Shown piece after piece: positions 8,007 through 15,431 of a stretch of 64,000 nucleotides of DNA. The stretch is from JBCBGF01 sp039193455. Lineage in GTDB: Bacteria > Pseudomonadota > Alphaproteobacteria > Rhodobacterales > Rhodobacteraceae. The translations under genes and the position numbers were made by a program. The notes under the pieces are model-generated. The model saw only the letters and a program-made list of their open reading frames with translations. It was not told the origin of the DNA and ran no database searches. How positions within the stretch are numbered: the first letter of the stretch is position 1; every line of letters begins with the position of its first letter. The stretch covers positions 248,001 to 312,000 of the forward strand of contig JBCCWO010000001.1 of the NCBI GenBank assembly GCA_039193455.1, in the 5' to 3' direction.

Positions 8007-9284
8007 ATGCTGAACACCGTCACGAAATCGAACACCGACCTTCCCACGCCGGACTATGCGTACAACCTGAAACTGCTCGGATACTCCGATCAGGGCGGGC
8101 GGCCAGACGGCGTGCAGCTTATGGTCAACAAGGGCCACGCGATTGTGGGCCACATGTTCTCTGACGGGTTCAGCGTGATCGATTGCCGCAACCCGCGTGA
8201 CCCCAAGCCGGTGGCCTATGTGCCCGCCCCACCGAACACCTGGAACATCCACCTGCAAAGCCACGAAGATCTGCTGTTGGTGATCAACGCCAAAAACATG
8301 TTCGCCGCAGAAGAGTTTCAGGACGAGACGGAGTATTACAAAGGGAAGCTCGGGAAGAAGGTCGGCACCGCGGATACCATCTTGTCGAAGACCCGCGACT
8401 GGACGGCCGGCCTGTCGGTTTATGATATCTCAAACCCTGCCGAGCCGCGTCAGATCGGGTTCATGGATGTCGAAGGTGGCGGCATTCATCGGCTTTGGTA
8501 TGTGGGCGGTCGCTGGGCCTACGCTTCGGTTCTGCTCGACGGCTTCACCGACTACATCTTTCTGACCATCGACATGGCAGATCCCACCAACCCGAAAGAG
8601 GCGGGCCGATACTGGCTGCCAGGGATGAACGCTGCCGCGGGCGAGGAACCCGAGGAAGGCCAGGCGCGCGCCGGGTTGCACCATGCGATCGTGCATGGCG
8701 ATACGGCATACGGGGCCTGGCGGGATGCCGGGATGGTGATCATGGATGTGAAGGACCGTACTAACCCAGAACTGATCGTGCACCGCAACTGGTCGCCCCC
8801 GTTCGGCGGCGGGACCCACAACTGCCTGCCGCTGCCCGACCGGAACCTTTTGGTGGTCGCGGACGAAGCGGTTCTCGACAACTGTGCCGACGGTATCAAG
8901 CACATCTGGCTGTTCGATATCCGTGAGCCGTCAAACCCGATCAGTATCTCGACCGTGCCCGTCCCGAACGACGCCGACTACGTGAACAAGGGTGCGCATT
9001 TCGGGCCTCACAACATCCACGAGAACCGCCCGGATAGCCTCGTGAGCGCTCAGCTCATCTTCGCGACGCAGCAGAATGCCGGTATACGTGTGTACGACAT
9101 TTCCAATGAGTACAGGCCCGAGGAAGTGGCTGCGTTTGTCCCACCTGCTCCAGCCCGGCTTATGGACAGACGCCCGAACCGGGCGCAGGTGATCCAATCC
9201 TGCGACGTGTGGGTTTCCAAGGAGGGGCTGGTTTACGCGTCAGACTACAATGCCGGGTTGTACATTCTGCAGTATGAGGGCTAA
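8007..9284 (+). CDS. LVIVD-repeat beta-propeller protein
   Basis: A 425-residue protein without a signal peptide, built from repeats of the form GLSVYDISNPAEPRQIG, IDMADPTNPKEAG, MDVKDRTNPELI, FDIREPSNPISI and YDISNEYRPEEV. These are the LVIVD blades expected to form a beta-propeller. Conserved His-rich loops (GGIHRLW, GLHHAIV, GTHNCLP, HFGPHNIHENRP) could bind metal or substrate, which is unusual for a pure scaffold (inference). No enzymatic role is known to me for this subgroup. Its operon with a cytochrome b and a hydroxyacid dehydrogenase suggests a role in oxidation of the same compound. Confidence 0.8.
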   Translation: MLNTVTKSNTDLPTPDYAYNLKLLGYSDQGGRPDGVQLMVNKGHAIVGHMFSDGFSVIDCRNPRDPKPVAYVPAPPNTWNIHLQSHEDLLLVINAKNMFAAEEFQDETEYYKGKLGKKVGTADTILSKTRDWTAGLSVYDISNPAEPRQIGFMDVEGGGIHRLWYVGGRWAYASVLLDGFTDYIFLTIDMADPTNPKEAGRYWLPGMNAAAGEEPEEGQARAGLHHAIVHGDTAYGAWRDAGMVIMDVKDRTNPELIVHRNWSPPFGGGTHNCLPLPDRNLLVVADEAVLDNCADGIKHIWLFDIREPSNPISISTVPVPNDADYVNKGAHFGPHNIHENRPDSLVSAQLIFATQQNAGIRVYDISNEYRPEEVAAFVPPAPARLMDRRPNRAQVIQSCDVWVSKEGLVYASDYNAGLYILQYEG

Positions 9285-9812
9285 TGTCTCGGGTTGGCGG
9301 CACTTTGTTGTTCGACTGAACGGCCTCTGTCCAAATGGATGGTTTCTGAGGCGCTCTATTTTTTGCAGCGAGCCGTTACTTTTTTGGCGACTTCGGTATC
9401 GCACTGCTGCGTATCGCAGCCATTTTCCCAGGACTCTCGTCTTGAGACGGGTTTCGAGCAATGTGGCAGAGCCGATCCTCGCTGCAACCTGACCGAAGAC
9501 CGCATTGGGCTCATTGCGGTCGTTCGCCGCTAAGTTTCTCAATGTCCGGTATGTGCCGTTGCGCCTGATGAACCACGGATTACACACGGATTCTTTGTTC
9601 GCTCCTCGGAGATCGAGCACGTTTTTGCGAAGCCATGGTCCAAGAAGAACCATACATTCCTGACCGAGATGGTGGCTTGAAGGCCGAGATTGACTGCTCT
9701 CACTACAATGCCGAAACGCCACATATCGCGTCATCGGTAGGTGGGCCTTAAGATACTCCAACGCGGCGCCCATACATTTTCTTTATATTTATTATTTGCT
9801 TAATAGAGTTCT
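9285..9812. other. 528-bp gap without a convincing intact gene
   Basis: No frame here looks like a complete gene. A short plus-strand segment at about 9578-9678 translates to SSEIEHVFAKPWSKK..., resembling the EHVFA region of IS5-type transposases and followed by a stop, so it may be a transposase relic. The last 40 bp before the tRNA are AT-rich. The gap separates the accessory cluster from tRNA-Ser, and low coding potential with possible IS debris fits an old island border. Confidence 0.4.
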
Positions 9813-9902
9813 TGGCGGAGAGACAGGGATTCGAACCCTGGGTGGGCTTGCACCCACAACGGTTTTCGAGACCGCCCCGTTCGACCACTCCGGCACCTCT
9901 CC
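9813..9902 (-). tRNA. tRNA-Ser (anticodon CGA)
   Basis: The minus strand gives a 90-nt class II tRNA including an encoded CCA. The acceptor GGAGAGG pairs with TCTCTCC, the anticodon stem GCGGT/ACCGT encloses loop CTCGAAA (anticodon CGA, reading UCG), there is a long variable arm GTGGGTGCAAGCCCAC, and the T-arm is GGGTTCGAATCCC. The long variable arm and anticodon identify serine. The 3' end faces the accessory cluster at 1-9284, the side on which tRNA-targeted islands insert. Confidence 0.97.
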
Positions 9903-10051
9903 GCGAAGGGTCAGCGGCGGATGTATGGGATCACCCCGGCCAGCGCAACACCTTTTGCGCCGGCCGGAATCCGGATTTCCGCTCATCGGCTTGGAAAGCG
10001 CGCGCGCGGGCCTTACTCTATGGGCAACGCAACGTGAACAGGTCGCTGCAC

Positions 10052-10876
10052 ATGCTCAGGATCCTTCTGGCCGCTACCCTTGCGCTTTTGATGTCACTGC
10101 CGGCGCGGGCCGAGATGACGCCCGACCAGCAGGCGCTGTTTGACGCGCTGGGTCTGCCCGACATCATCCAGGTGATGCGCGAAGAGGGCGTCGAGTACGG
10201 CAACAGCATGGAAGAGATGCTGTTTCCGGGCCGCGGCGGGGCCTCTTGGGCGGCGGTGGTCGAGCGGATCTATGATCCGCAGCTGATGCAGGAAAAGGTG
10301 GCGATCGGCATGGCCGACGCGCTGGCCGATACCGATGTGGCTCCGCTTTTGGAGTTTTTCACGTCAGAGCGCGGGCGGGCGATCATCTCATTCGAGGTCA
10401 GCGCGCGGCAGGCCCTGACAGACCCCGATATCGAGGCAGCGGCGCAAGAGAAGCTTGAGATCATGCGGGCAGATGGCGACGAAAGGCTCGACCTGATCGA
10501 GGAGTTTGTGGACGCCAATGACCTGATCGGATCGAACCTGATGGGGGCGATGAACTCGAACTTTGCCTTTTACCAGGGTCTCAGCGACGGGAACGGCTTG
10601 CCAGAGGAGCTGACCGAAGAGCAGATGTTGATCGACATCTGGGACCGCGAGGATGAGGTGCGCGCCGAGACGGAAACCTGGGTCTATTCCTACCTCGCCA
10701 TGGCGTACCAGCCGCTCAGCGACGCAGATCTCGAAGCCTATGTCGATCTGTCAGAAAGTGATGCGGGCCGGGCGCTGAACCGCGCGCTCTTTTCGTCGTT
10801 CGACGAGATGTACTCAACCATTTCGCGGGCGCTGGGGCTTGCGGCGGCGCAGTACATCGTCGGGCAGGATATCTGA
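10052..10876 (+). CDS. Secreted DUF2059-like protein
   Basis: A 274-residue protein with a clear signal peptide (MLRILLAATLALLMSLPARA). The mature part is acidic and helical, with two related halves: PLLEFFTSERGRAIISFE and LEAYVDLSESDAGRALNRA, the latter typical of DUF2059. Function unknown; periplasmic location inferred. The open frame extends upstream to 9812 but crosses the tRNA on the other strand and includes the usual tRNA read-through artefact, so I chose the ATG at 10052; a GTG at 10034 is an alternative. It ends before the ECF42-type promoter at 10892. Confidence 0.75.
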   Translation: MLRILLAATLALLMSLPARAEMTPDQQALFDALGLPDIIQVMREEGVEYGNSMEEMLFPGRGGASWAAVVERIYDPQLMQEKVAIGMADALADTDVAPLLEFFTSERGRAIISFEVSARQALTDPDIEAAAQEKLEIMRADGDERLDLIEEFVDANDLIGSNLMGAMNSNFAFYQGLSDGNGLPEELTEEQMLIDIWDREDEVRAETETWVYSYLAMAYQPLSDADLEAYVDLSESDAGRALNRALFSSFDEMYSTISRALGLAAAQYIVGQDI

Positions 10877-10891
10877 AAAAAATTTCGACGC

Positions 10892-10918
10892 TGTCGATTG
10901 GCGCGTCTCCCGTTCGTT
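10892..10918 (+). promoter_or_regulatory. Candidate ECF42-type promoter
   Basis: TGTCGA at 10892-10897 is followed after about 17 bp by CGTT at 10915-10918 (or 13 bp to 10911). From memory, ECF42 sigma factors recognise a -35 of TGTCGA and a short CG-starting -10. The site precedes the operon that ends in an ECF42-like sigma gene, so autoregulation is likely. Match by eye only. Confidence 0.55.
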
Positions 10919-10975
10919 GTGGGTGTGAAAGCAGATGAAGCTTTCACCAAAACCACGGAACTGAGGAGACATGAC

Positions 10976-11488
10976 ATGACCCTGACAACCGCCCTTTTGA
11001 TCGGCGCCGGCACGCTCGCCGCCGCGACGGCGTCCACCTATCTTTTGCCCGCCAACGTCTCGGTCGAGCGGCGCGCCACCGTTGCCGCCGCCCCGGAAGA
11101 GGTGATCGCGCTGGCCGCGTCGAACACGGGCTACCAGGCCTTCAATCCCTACAAATCCGTCGACCCCAATCTGCAGATCAGCTTCTTCGGGCCGGAAAGC
11201 GGCATCGGCTCGGGCTTTCGCTTTGATGGCAAGGACGGGAAGGGCACGCAAACGGTGGCCGCGGTCAGCAAAACGGAGGTCACCTATGACATCGACCTTG
11301 GCCCCATGGGCCAGCCCCGCCAGACGATCAGCGTGCGCGCAATCGAAGGCGGCAGCGAGGTTACGTGGCGTATGGACGCGGATATGGGCGGCAACCCGGT
11401 CTTCCGCGTGTTCGGGCTTTTCATGGATCGCATGATCGGCAAGACCTTTGATCAGGGCTTGGCCAATCTGGCCGCCGCAACTGCCTAG
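10976..11488 (+). CDS. SRPBCC (START-like) family protein with N-terminal membrane segment
   Basis: A 170-residue protein with an N-terminal hydrophobic stretch (LTTALLIGAGTLAAATASTYLL), followed by a polyketide-cyclase/SRPBCC fold: VERRATVAAAPEEVIALAA, FNPYKSVDPN, GSEVTWRMDAD and a C-terminal amphipathic helix. Such domains bind hydrophobic ligands. The ATG at 10976 follows GAGGAGA. It is the first gene after the TGTCGA promoter and lies 15 bp before the DGPF/YCII gene, so it belongs to the sigma module. Ligand unknown. Confidence 0.8.
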   Translation: MTLTTALLIGAGTLAAATASTYLLPANVSVERRATVAAAPEEVIALAASNTGYQAFNPYKSVDPNLQISFFGPESGIGSGFRFDGKDGKGTQTVAAVSKTEVTYDIDLGPMGQPRQTISVRAIEGGSEVTWRMDADMGGNPVFRVFGLFMDRMIGKTFDQGLANLAAATA

Positions 11489-11503
11489 GGCCGGGTGGAA
11501 ACC

Positions 11504-11857
11504 ATGCAGTATACCTTTCTTCTTTATTCGAACCCCGCAGATTTCGCGCAGATGACCCAAGACGACTGGGTCGAAATGAAAGCGGTCTACGGCAAGTACA
11601 TCGCCGCTTTGCAGGAGGCCGGGGTCTTTGTTGGCACCGATTGGCTGCACCCGGTGGATACGGCCACGACGATCACGCTGAAAGACGGCGAGAAACGCAT
11701 TCACGACGGGCCCTTTGCCGAGACCAAGGAAACGCTGGGCGGGTACTTTGTGATTGATGTGCCTGACCTTGATGCCGCCTTGGCCTGGGCAGAGAAATGC
11801 CCCGCGGCGCGGGCCGGATCAATTGAGATCCGGGCCTCAGCCATGGACAGCGTGTGA
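11504..11857 (+). CDS. YCII/DGPF-domain protein
   Basis: A 117-residue YCII-like protein with the signature DGPF at 68-71 (HDGPFAETKETLGGYFVIDV). Genes of this class sit next to ECF42 sigma factors in many bacteria and are known targets of them. The family is related to muconolactone-isomerase-like folds, but biochemical function is not established. The ATG at 11504 is preceded by GGGTGGA; a GTG at 11495 is possible. The stop overlaps the next start by 4 bp. Confidence 0.88.
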   Translation: MQYTFLLYSNPADFAQMTQDDWVEMKAVYGKYIAALQEAGVFVGTDWLHPVDTATTITLKDGEKRIHDGPFAETKETLGGYFVIDVPDLDAALAWAEKCPAARAGSIEIRASAMDSV

Positions 11858-13065
11858 CGCAGACCGACAGCGGGGCGCGCGCGGCCGAGGTTGCGCGCGC
11901 CTCATACGGTAAATTGCTGGCCGCGATGGCCGCGCGCACGGGCGATATCATGGCCGCCGAAGATGCGCTGGCCGAGGCGTTTGCCCGCGCATTGGCGACG
12001 TGGCCCATACGCGGCATCCCCCCAAACCCGGAAGCCTGGCTGATGACCACCGCAAAAAACGTTTTGATAGACCACCAGCGCCGGATGCGGCGGGTGGACG
12101 TGACGGATGCGCCGCCCGAACCGGTCGCGGCTGAGATTGATCCAGGTGCATTGCCGGACAAGCGCCTGCATCTGATGTTTGTCTGCGCGCATCCGGCGAT
12201 CGATCCAGGCATCCGCACGCCTTTGATGCTGCAAACCGTGCTGGGTGTCGAAGCCGCCGACATCGCAAGGGCCTTCCTCGTCCCTGCGCCGACCATGGCG
12301 CAGCGGCTGGTGCGGGCCAAACGCAAGATACGGGATGCAGGCATCGCGTTCCGCCTGCCTGACACGGACGACCTTGCCCCGCGTATGAGCGCGGTCTTGG
12401 AGGGTGTCTACGGCGCGTTTGCCACCGATTGGTTGGCCGAAGAGCAGCCTTTAGCCGAGGAAGCGCTGTTTCTTGCGCGCGTCCTGGCGGAGGTTGCGCC
12501 GGAGGATCCGGAAGTGCTGGGCCTTGCAGCACTTGTTTCTTTCATTTCCGCGCGCCATGCGGCGCGCCTGGCAGATGGCGTGCTTGTGCCGCTGCACCAA
12601 CAAGACACCGCGCTTTGGGATGAAACGCTGACCGAGCAGGCAACCGCGATGCTCTCCAAAGCCGCCGCCGCTGGCGTGCTCGGGCGGTTTCAGTTGGAAG
12701 CCGCGATACAATCGGTTCACGCGGCGCGCCGGATAACGGGCGAGACGGACTGGCGGGCGCTCAGCCAGTTGCACTCGGCGCTGTTGCGGCTTTATCCGAC
12801 CATCGGTGGCGCCGTGAGCCGCGCGGTTGCGGTTGGCTTCCATGACGGCGCAGAAGCAGGGCTGAGCGCACTGGCCGACATTGACCCACAGGCGATCGAA
12901 CGTTTTCAACCGGCCTGGGCCGCGCGCGCCTATTTCTTGCGGGTTCTTGGGCGGCACGACGCAGCGCTTGAGGCCTATGCGACAGCCATCAAGCTGTGCC
13001 CCGAACCGCCCTTACGTCGCTGGCTGGAAGGCGAACGGGACGCGCTCATCGGCCCCCATCACTAG
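11854..13065 (+). CDS. ECF42-type RNA polymerase sigma factor with long C-terminal extension
   Basis: A 403-residue protein starting at a GTG that overlaps the DGPF gene stop. Region 2 includes DIMAAEDALAEAFARAL and NPEAWLMTTAKNVLIDHQRR. Region 4 includes GVEAADIARAFLVPAPTMAQRLVRAKRKIRDAG. Unlike simple ECF factors it has about 200 more residues, ending in a TPR-like segment (RVLGRHDAALEAYATAIKLCPEPPLRRWL). This extension and the DGPF neighbour define ECF42. No anti-sigma gene is adjacent, as is usual for this group. The inducing signal is unknown. Confidence 0.88.
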   Translation: MTQTDSGARAAEVARASYGKLLAAMAARTGDIMAAEDALAEAFARALATWPIRGIPPNPEAWLMTTAKNVLIDHQRRMRRVDVTDAPPEPVAAEIDPGALPDKRLHLMFVCAHPAIDPGIRTPLMLQTVLGVEAADIARAFLVPAPTMAQRLVRAKRKIRDAGIAFRLPDTDDLAPRMSAVLEGVYGAFATDWLAEEQPLAEEALFLARVLAEVAPEDPEVLGLAALVSFISARHAARLADGVLVPLHQQDTALWDETLTEQATAMLSKAAAAGVLGRFQLEAAIQSVHAARRITGETDWRALSQLHSALLRLYPTIGGAVSRAVAVGFHDGAEAGLSALADIDPQAIERFQPAWAARAYFLRVLGRHDAALEAYATAIKLCPEPPLRRWLEGERDALIGPHH

Positions 13066-13077
13066 CCCCGATATCTC

Positions 13078-13106
13078 TTGACTTGCCCCGGGCTTTGGCC
13101 AATAAG
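13078..13106 (+). promoter_or_regulatory. Candidate promoter of rplU-rpmA
   Basis: TTGACT at 13078-13083 and AATAAG at 13101-13106, separated by 17 bp, lie 139 bp upstream of rplU. The -35 is strong and the -10 weak. The leader of more than 100 nt is GC-rich; no known riboswitch recognised. Confidence 0.45.
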
Positions 13107-13244
13107 CGCGGCTCTGAGGCGGGCTAGGGCTCGCCTCGGTCAGTTTGAACACCGCCCATAGGGGCGCGCTGTCCGCGGCGGCGACTGCCGAAAACGCCCG
13201 AACATCGGGGGCCACAGGACGCGGCAAGAGTGAAGGAAAGACAC

Positions 13245-13922
13245 ATGTTTGCGGTCCTCAAGACCGGCGGCAAGCAGTACCGGGTTCAGTCGGGGGATAT
13301 CCTCCGGGTTGAGAAACTCGCAGCCGATGCCGGCGAAACCGTCCAGTTTAACGATATTCTCATGGTGGGCAGCACCGTGGGAACGCCCCTTGTCGATGGT
13401 GCCGGCGTACAGGCCGAGGTCGTTGACCAGATCAAGGGCGAGAAGGTCATCAACTTCGTCAAGCGCCGTCGGAAGCATTCGTCGAAGCGCACCAAGGGTC
13501 ATCGCCAGCAGCTGACCTTGCTGCGGGTTACCGAGATACTTGAAAAAGGCGCCGACAAGTCGGGCGTGAAAGCAGCCATTGGCGCCGGGTCGGTCGCCGC
13601 GGTTGCGGTCGAGGCCGCCAAGCCGGCCAAGAAGGCTGCTCCGAAGAAGGAAGCCGCCCCGAAAGCCGAAGCTCCGAAGGAAGCGCCCAAGGCGGCTGCT
13701 CCCAAGGCCGAGGCTGGCGCAGATGACCTCAAGCAGCTTTCGGGCGTCGGCCCCGCGCTTGAGAAGAAGCTGCTGGAAGCGGGCGTCACCACCTTTGCCC
13801 AAATCGCAAGCTGGGGCGAAGCCGAGATTGCCGAGTTCGACGAAAAGCTGTCGTTCAAAGGCCGTATCGAGCGTGAAGGCTGGGTCGAACAGGCCAAAGC
13901 CCTCGTCGCTGAAAAGGAGTAA
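13245..13922 (+). CDS. rplU: 50S ribosomal protein L21 with C-terminal helix-hairpin-helix extension
   Basis: Residues 1 to about 110 are canonical L21 (MFAVLKTGGKQYRV, VVDQIKGEKVINFVKRRRKHSSKRTKGHRQ). It then continues for another 115 residues: a linker rich in Ala, Lys, Pro and Glu at about 125-165, and a helix-hairpin-helix-like domain (LKQLSGVGPALEKKLLEAGVTTFAQIASW). Ordinary L21 is about 103 residues long. The tail resembles nucleic-acid-binding HhH domains also fused to other proteins in this order. The start ATG has GAAGGAAAG upstream. It is followed after 6 bp by rpmA. Confidence 0.95.
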   Translation: MFAVLKTGGKQYRVQSGDILRVEKLAADAGETVQFNDILMVGSTVGTPLVDGAGVQAEVVDQIKGEKVINFVKRRRKHSSKRTKGHRQQLTLLRVTEILEKGADKSGVKAAIGAGSVAAVAVEAAKPAKKAAPKKEAAPKAEAPKEAPKAAAPKAEAGADDLKQLSGVGPALEKKLLEAGVTTFAQIASWGEAEIAEFDEKLSFKGRIEREGWVEQAKALVAEKE

Positions 13923-13928
13923 CGATCC

Positions 13929-14198
13929 ATGGCACACAAAAAAGCAGGCGGTTCATCCCGCAACGGCCGCGACAGCGCGGGCCGGCGCCTTGGCGTCAAG
14001 AAGTTCGGCGGCGAAGCCGTGATCCCGGGCAACATCATCGTGCGCCAGCGCGGCACCAAGATGTGGCCGGGTGAGGGCGTCGGCATGGGCAAGGACCATA
14101 CGATCTTTGCAACCGTCGAAGGCGCCGTGACCTTTCACAAAGGTCTCAAAGGCCGCACGTTTATTTCGGTTCTCCCGGTGGCGGAGGCCGCTGAGTAA
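13929..14198 (+). CDS. rpmA: 50S ribosomal protein L27
   Basis: An 89-residue L27 beginning MAHKKAGGSSRNGRDSAG, with the flexible N-terminal tail that reaches the peptidyl-transferase centre, and later GTKMWPGEGVGMGKDHTIFA. No Firmicute-type cleavable N-extension is present. It is co-transcribed with rplU and ends shortly before a strong terminator at 14226. Confidence 0.98.
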   Translation: MAHKKAGGSSRNGRDSAGRRLGVKKFGGEAVIPGNIIVRQRGTKMWPGEGVGMGKDHTIFATVEGAVTFHKGLKGRTFISVLPVAEAAE

Positions 14199-14225
14199 GC
14201 CGAAACTCCAGGAAATCTGATAGAT

Positions 14226-14264
14226 GGGGGGATCGGCACACCGCCGGTCCCCCCAAATCGTTTT
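14226..14264 (+). terminator. Rho-independent terminator after rpmA
   Basis: Stem GGGGGGATCGGC (14226-14237) pairs with GCCGGTCCCCCC (14243-14254) around a 5-nt loop, with one wobble pair, followed by AAATCGTTTT. It closes the rplU-rpmA unit. Confidence 0.85.
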
Positions 14265-14270
14265 AGCGCA

Positions 14271-14888
14271 GTGGATCCCGATATGGGCGTCGCCATCGGA
14301 TCATTTCTTGTTTTCGCAGCCAGCCAGGTGGGCACGCCTGGCCCGGCCAACATGGCGCTTTTGGCCACGGGCGCGCGCTATGGCCTTGGGCCCGCGCTGC
14401 CCTTCGTGGCGGGGGTGATCCTGGGAAAACAGCTCTTGATCTGGCCGATGGGCTTTGGCCTGGCCGAAATGGCCGAAGCCGCCCCATTGCTGTTCGACAT
14501 CCTGAAGTGGGTGTCGGCCGCCTACATCGTTTGGATCGCGTGGAAAGTTGCCAATCTGCGGCTGGGGGACACGAACGGTCGCGCGACCGCGCCGGGGTTT
14601 TTCGCCGGTCTGATCGTCCATCCGCTCAACCCAAAGGCGTGGGCCATGATTACTGCGGCGTTCACCGCGTTTGTCACGCCTGGGTCATCGGCCTTGCAAG
14701 CCACCGCCATCATCGCCACCTGTTTTTTCGCCACGCAGTTGGTGCTGCATCCGATCTGGGCTTGGGGAGGCGACCGGATCGCGCGCACCGTCGCCGGGAC
14801 ACCGGCGGAAACCTATCTTATGTGGAGCCTTGCTGGGTTGACCGTCGCAAGTGTGCTCTTCGTGCTTCTTGGAGGAGGGAGCCTATGA
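14271..14888 (+). CDS. LysE/RhtB family exporter
   Basis: A 205-residue membrane protein with about six helices and the family signature near the N-terminus (TPGPANMALLATGARYG), plus NPKAWAMI. It would export amino acids or related metabolites. The start is GTG at 14271 (MDPDMGVAIG), similar to many family N-termini; an ATG at 14283 is an alternative. Its stop overlaps the ATG of the following acetyltransferase. Confidence 0.86.
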   Translation: MDPDMGVAIGSFLVFAASQVGTPGPANMALLATGARYGLGPALPFVAGVILGKQLLIWPMGFGLAEMAEAAPLLFDILKWVSAAYIVWIAWKVANLRLGDTNGRATAPGFFAGLIVHPLNPKAWAMITAAFTAFVTPGSSALQATAIIATCFFATQLVLHPIWAWGGDRIARTVAGTPAETYLMWSLAGLTVASVLFVLLGGGSL

Positions 14889-15424
14889 AACTCGATCACA
14901 TCGTTAACCTGCCGGTGATTGACGCGGCGCGGTTTGCGCTGCGCCCGGTGCGCCGGTCCGACAGCGGGCTCATCTCGATGTATACAGGGGACAAGCGCGT
15001 GGCCTGGAACACCTCGAGCATTCCCCATCCGCTGCCGCCCGGCACCAGCGAGGCCTTTGTCGAACGTGCGATGTCGCCTGACCGGTCCGAGGATGTGTGG
15101 GTCATCGATGGCTCGGCAACCGGCGCGGGCGAGGTTCTGGGGACGATCGGGCTCAAACGCATGGATCGCGCCCAATCCGAGATCGGTTATTGGATCGCAC
15201 CCGCCTTTTGGAACACGGGGCTCGCGTCCGAGGCCGTGCGCGCCGTGCTCGATGCCAATCCGCAAGATGCCGAGACATTCTTTGGCGTTGTTTTCCAGGA
15301 CAACCCCGCGTCGGCGCGTGTGCTGACGAACGCCGGGTTCGAATACATCGGTGACGCCGAAAGCTTCAGCGTGGCCCGCAACGCGACGGTGCCCACCTGG
15401 ACCTACATTCGGAAGATGGGCTAG
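14885..15424 (+). CDS. GNAT-family N-acetyltransferase (RimJ/RimL type)
   Basis: A 179-residue protein of the Acetyltransf_3 class: an N-terminal RFALRPVRRSDSGLI strand, IGLKRMDRAQSEIGYWIAPAFWNTGLASEAVRAVL (acetyl-CoA site, with TGLASEA in place of the usual RGxG-type loop), and NPASARVLTNAGFEYIG. The acceptor is unknown. It is coupled by 4 bp to the LysE gene and followed 7 bp later by a double GNAT gene, suggesting an acetyltransferase/exporter cassette. Confidence 0.84.
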   Translation: MKLDHIVNLPVIDAARFALRPVRRSDSGLISMYTGDKRVAWNTSSIPHPLPPGTSEAFVERAMSPDRSEDVWVIDGSATGAGEVLGTIGLKRMDRAQSEIGYWIAPAFWNTGLASEAVRAVLDANPQDAETFFGVVFQDNPASARVLTNAGFEYIGDAESFSVARNATVPTWTYIRKMG

Positions 15425-15431
15425 CGGTGCC

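Noticed and set aside
9240..9773. 177-residue minus-strand ORF
   Set aside because: It overlaps the end of the LVIVD gene, has no recognisable domain and an arginine/serine-rich composition typical of a shadow frame.
9812..10051. Upstream extension of the DUF2059-like gene through the tRNA
   Set aside because: The extension is antisense to tRNA-Ser and yields the common GFEPW tRNA artefact; a signal peptide starts at 10052.
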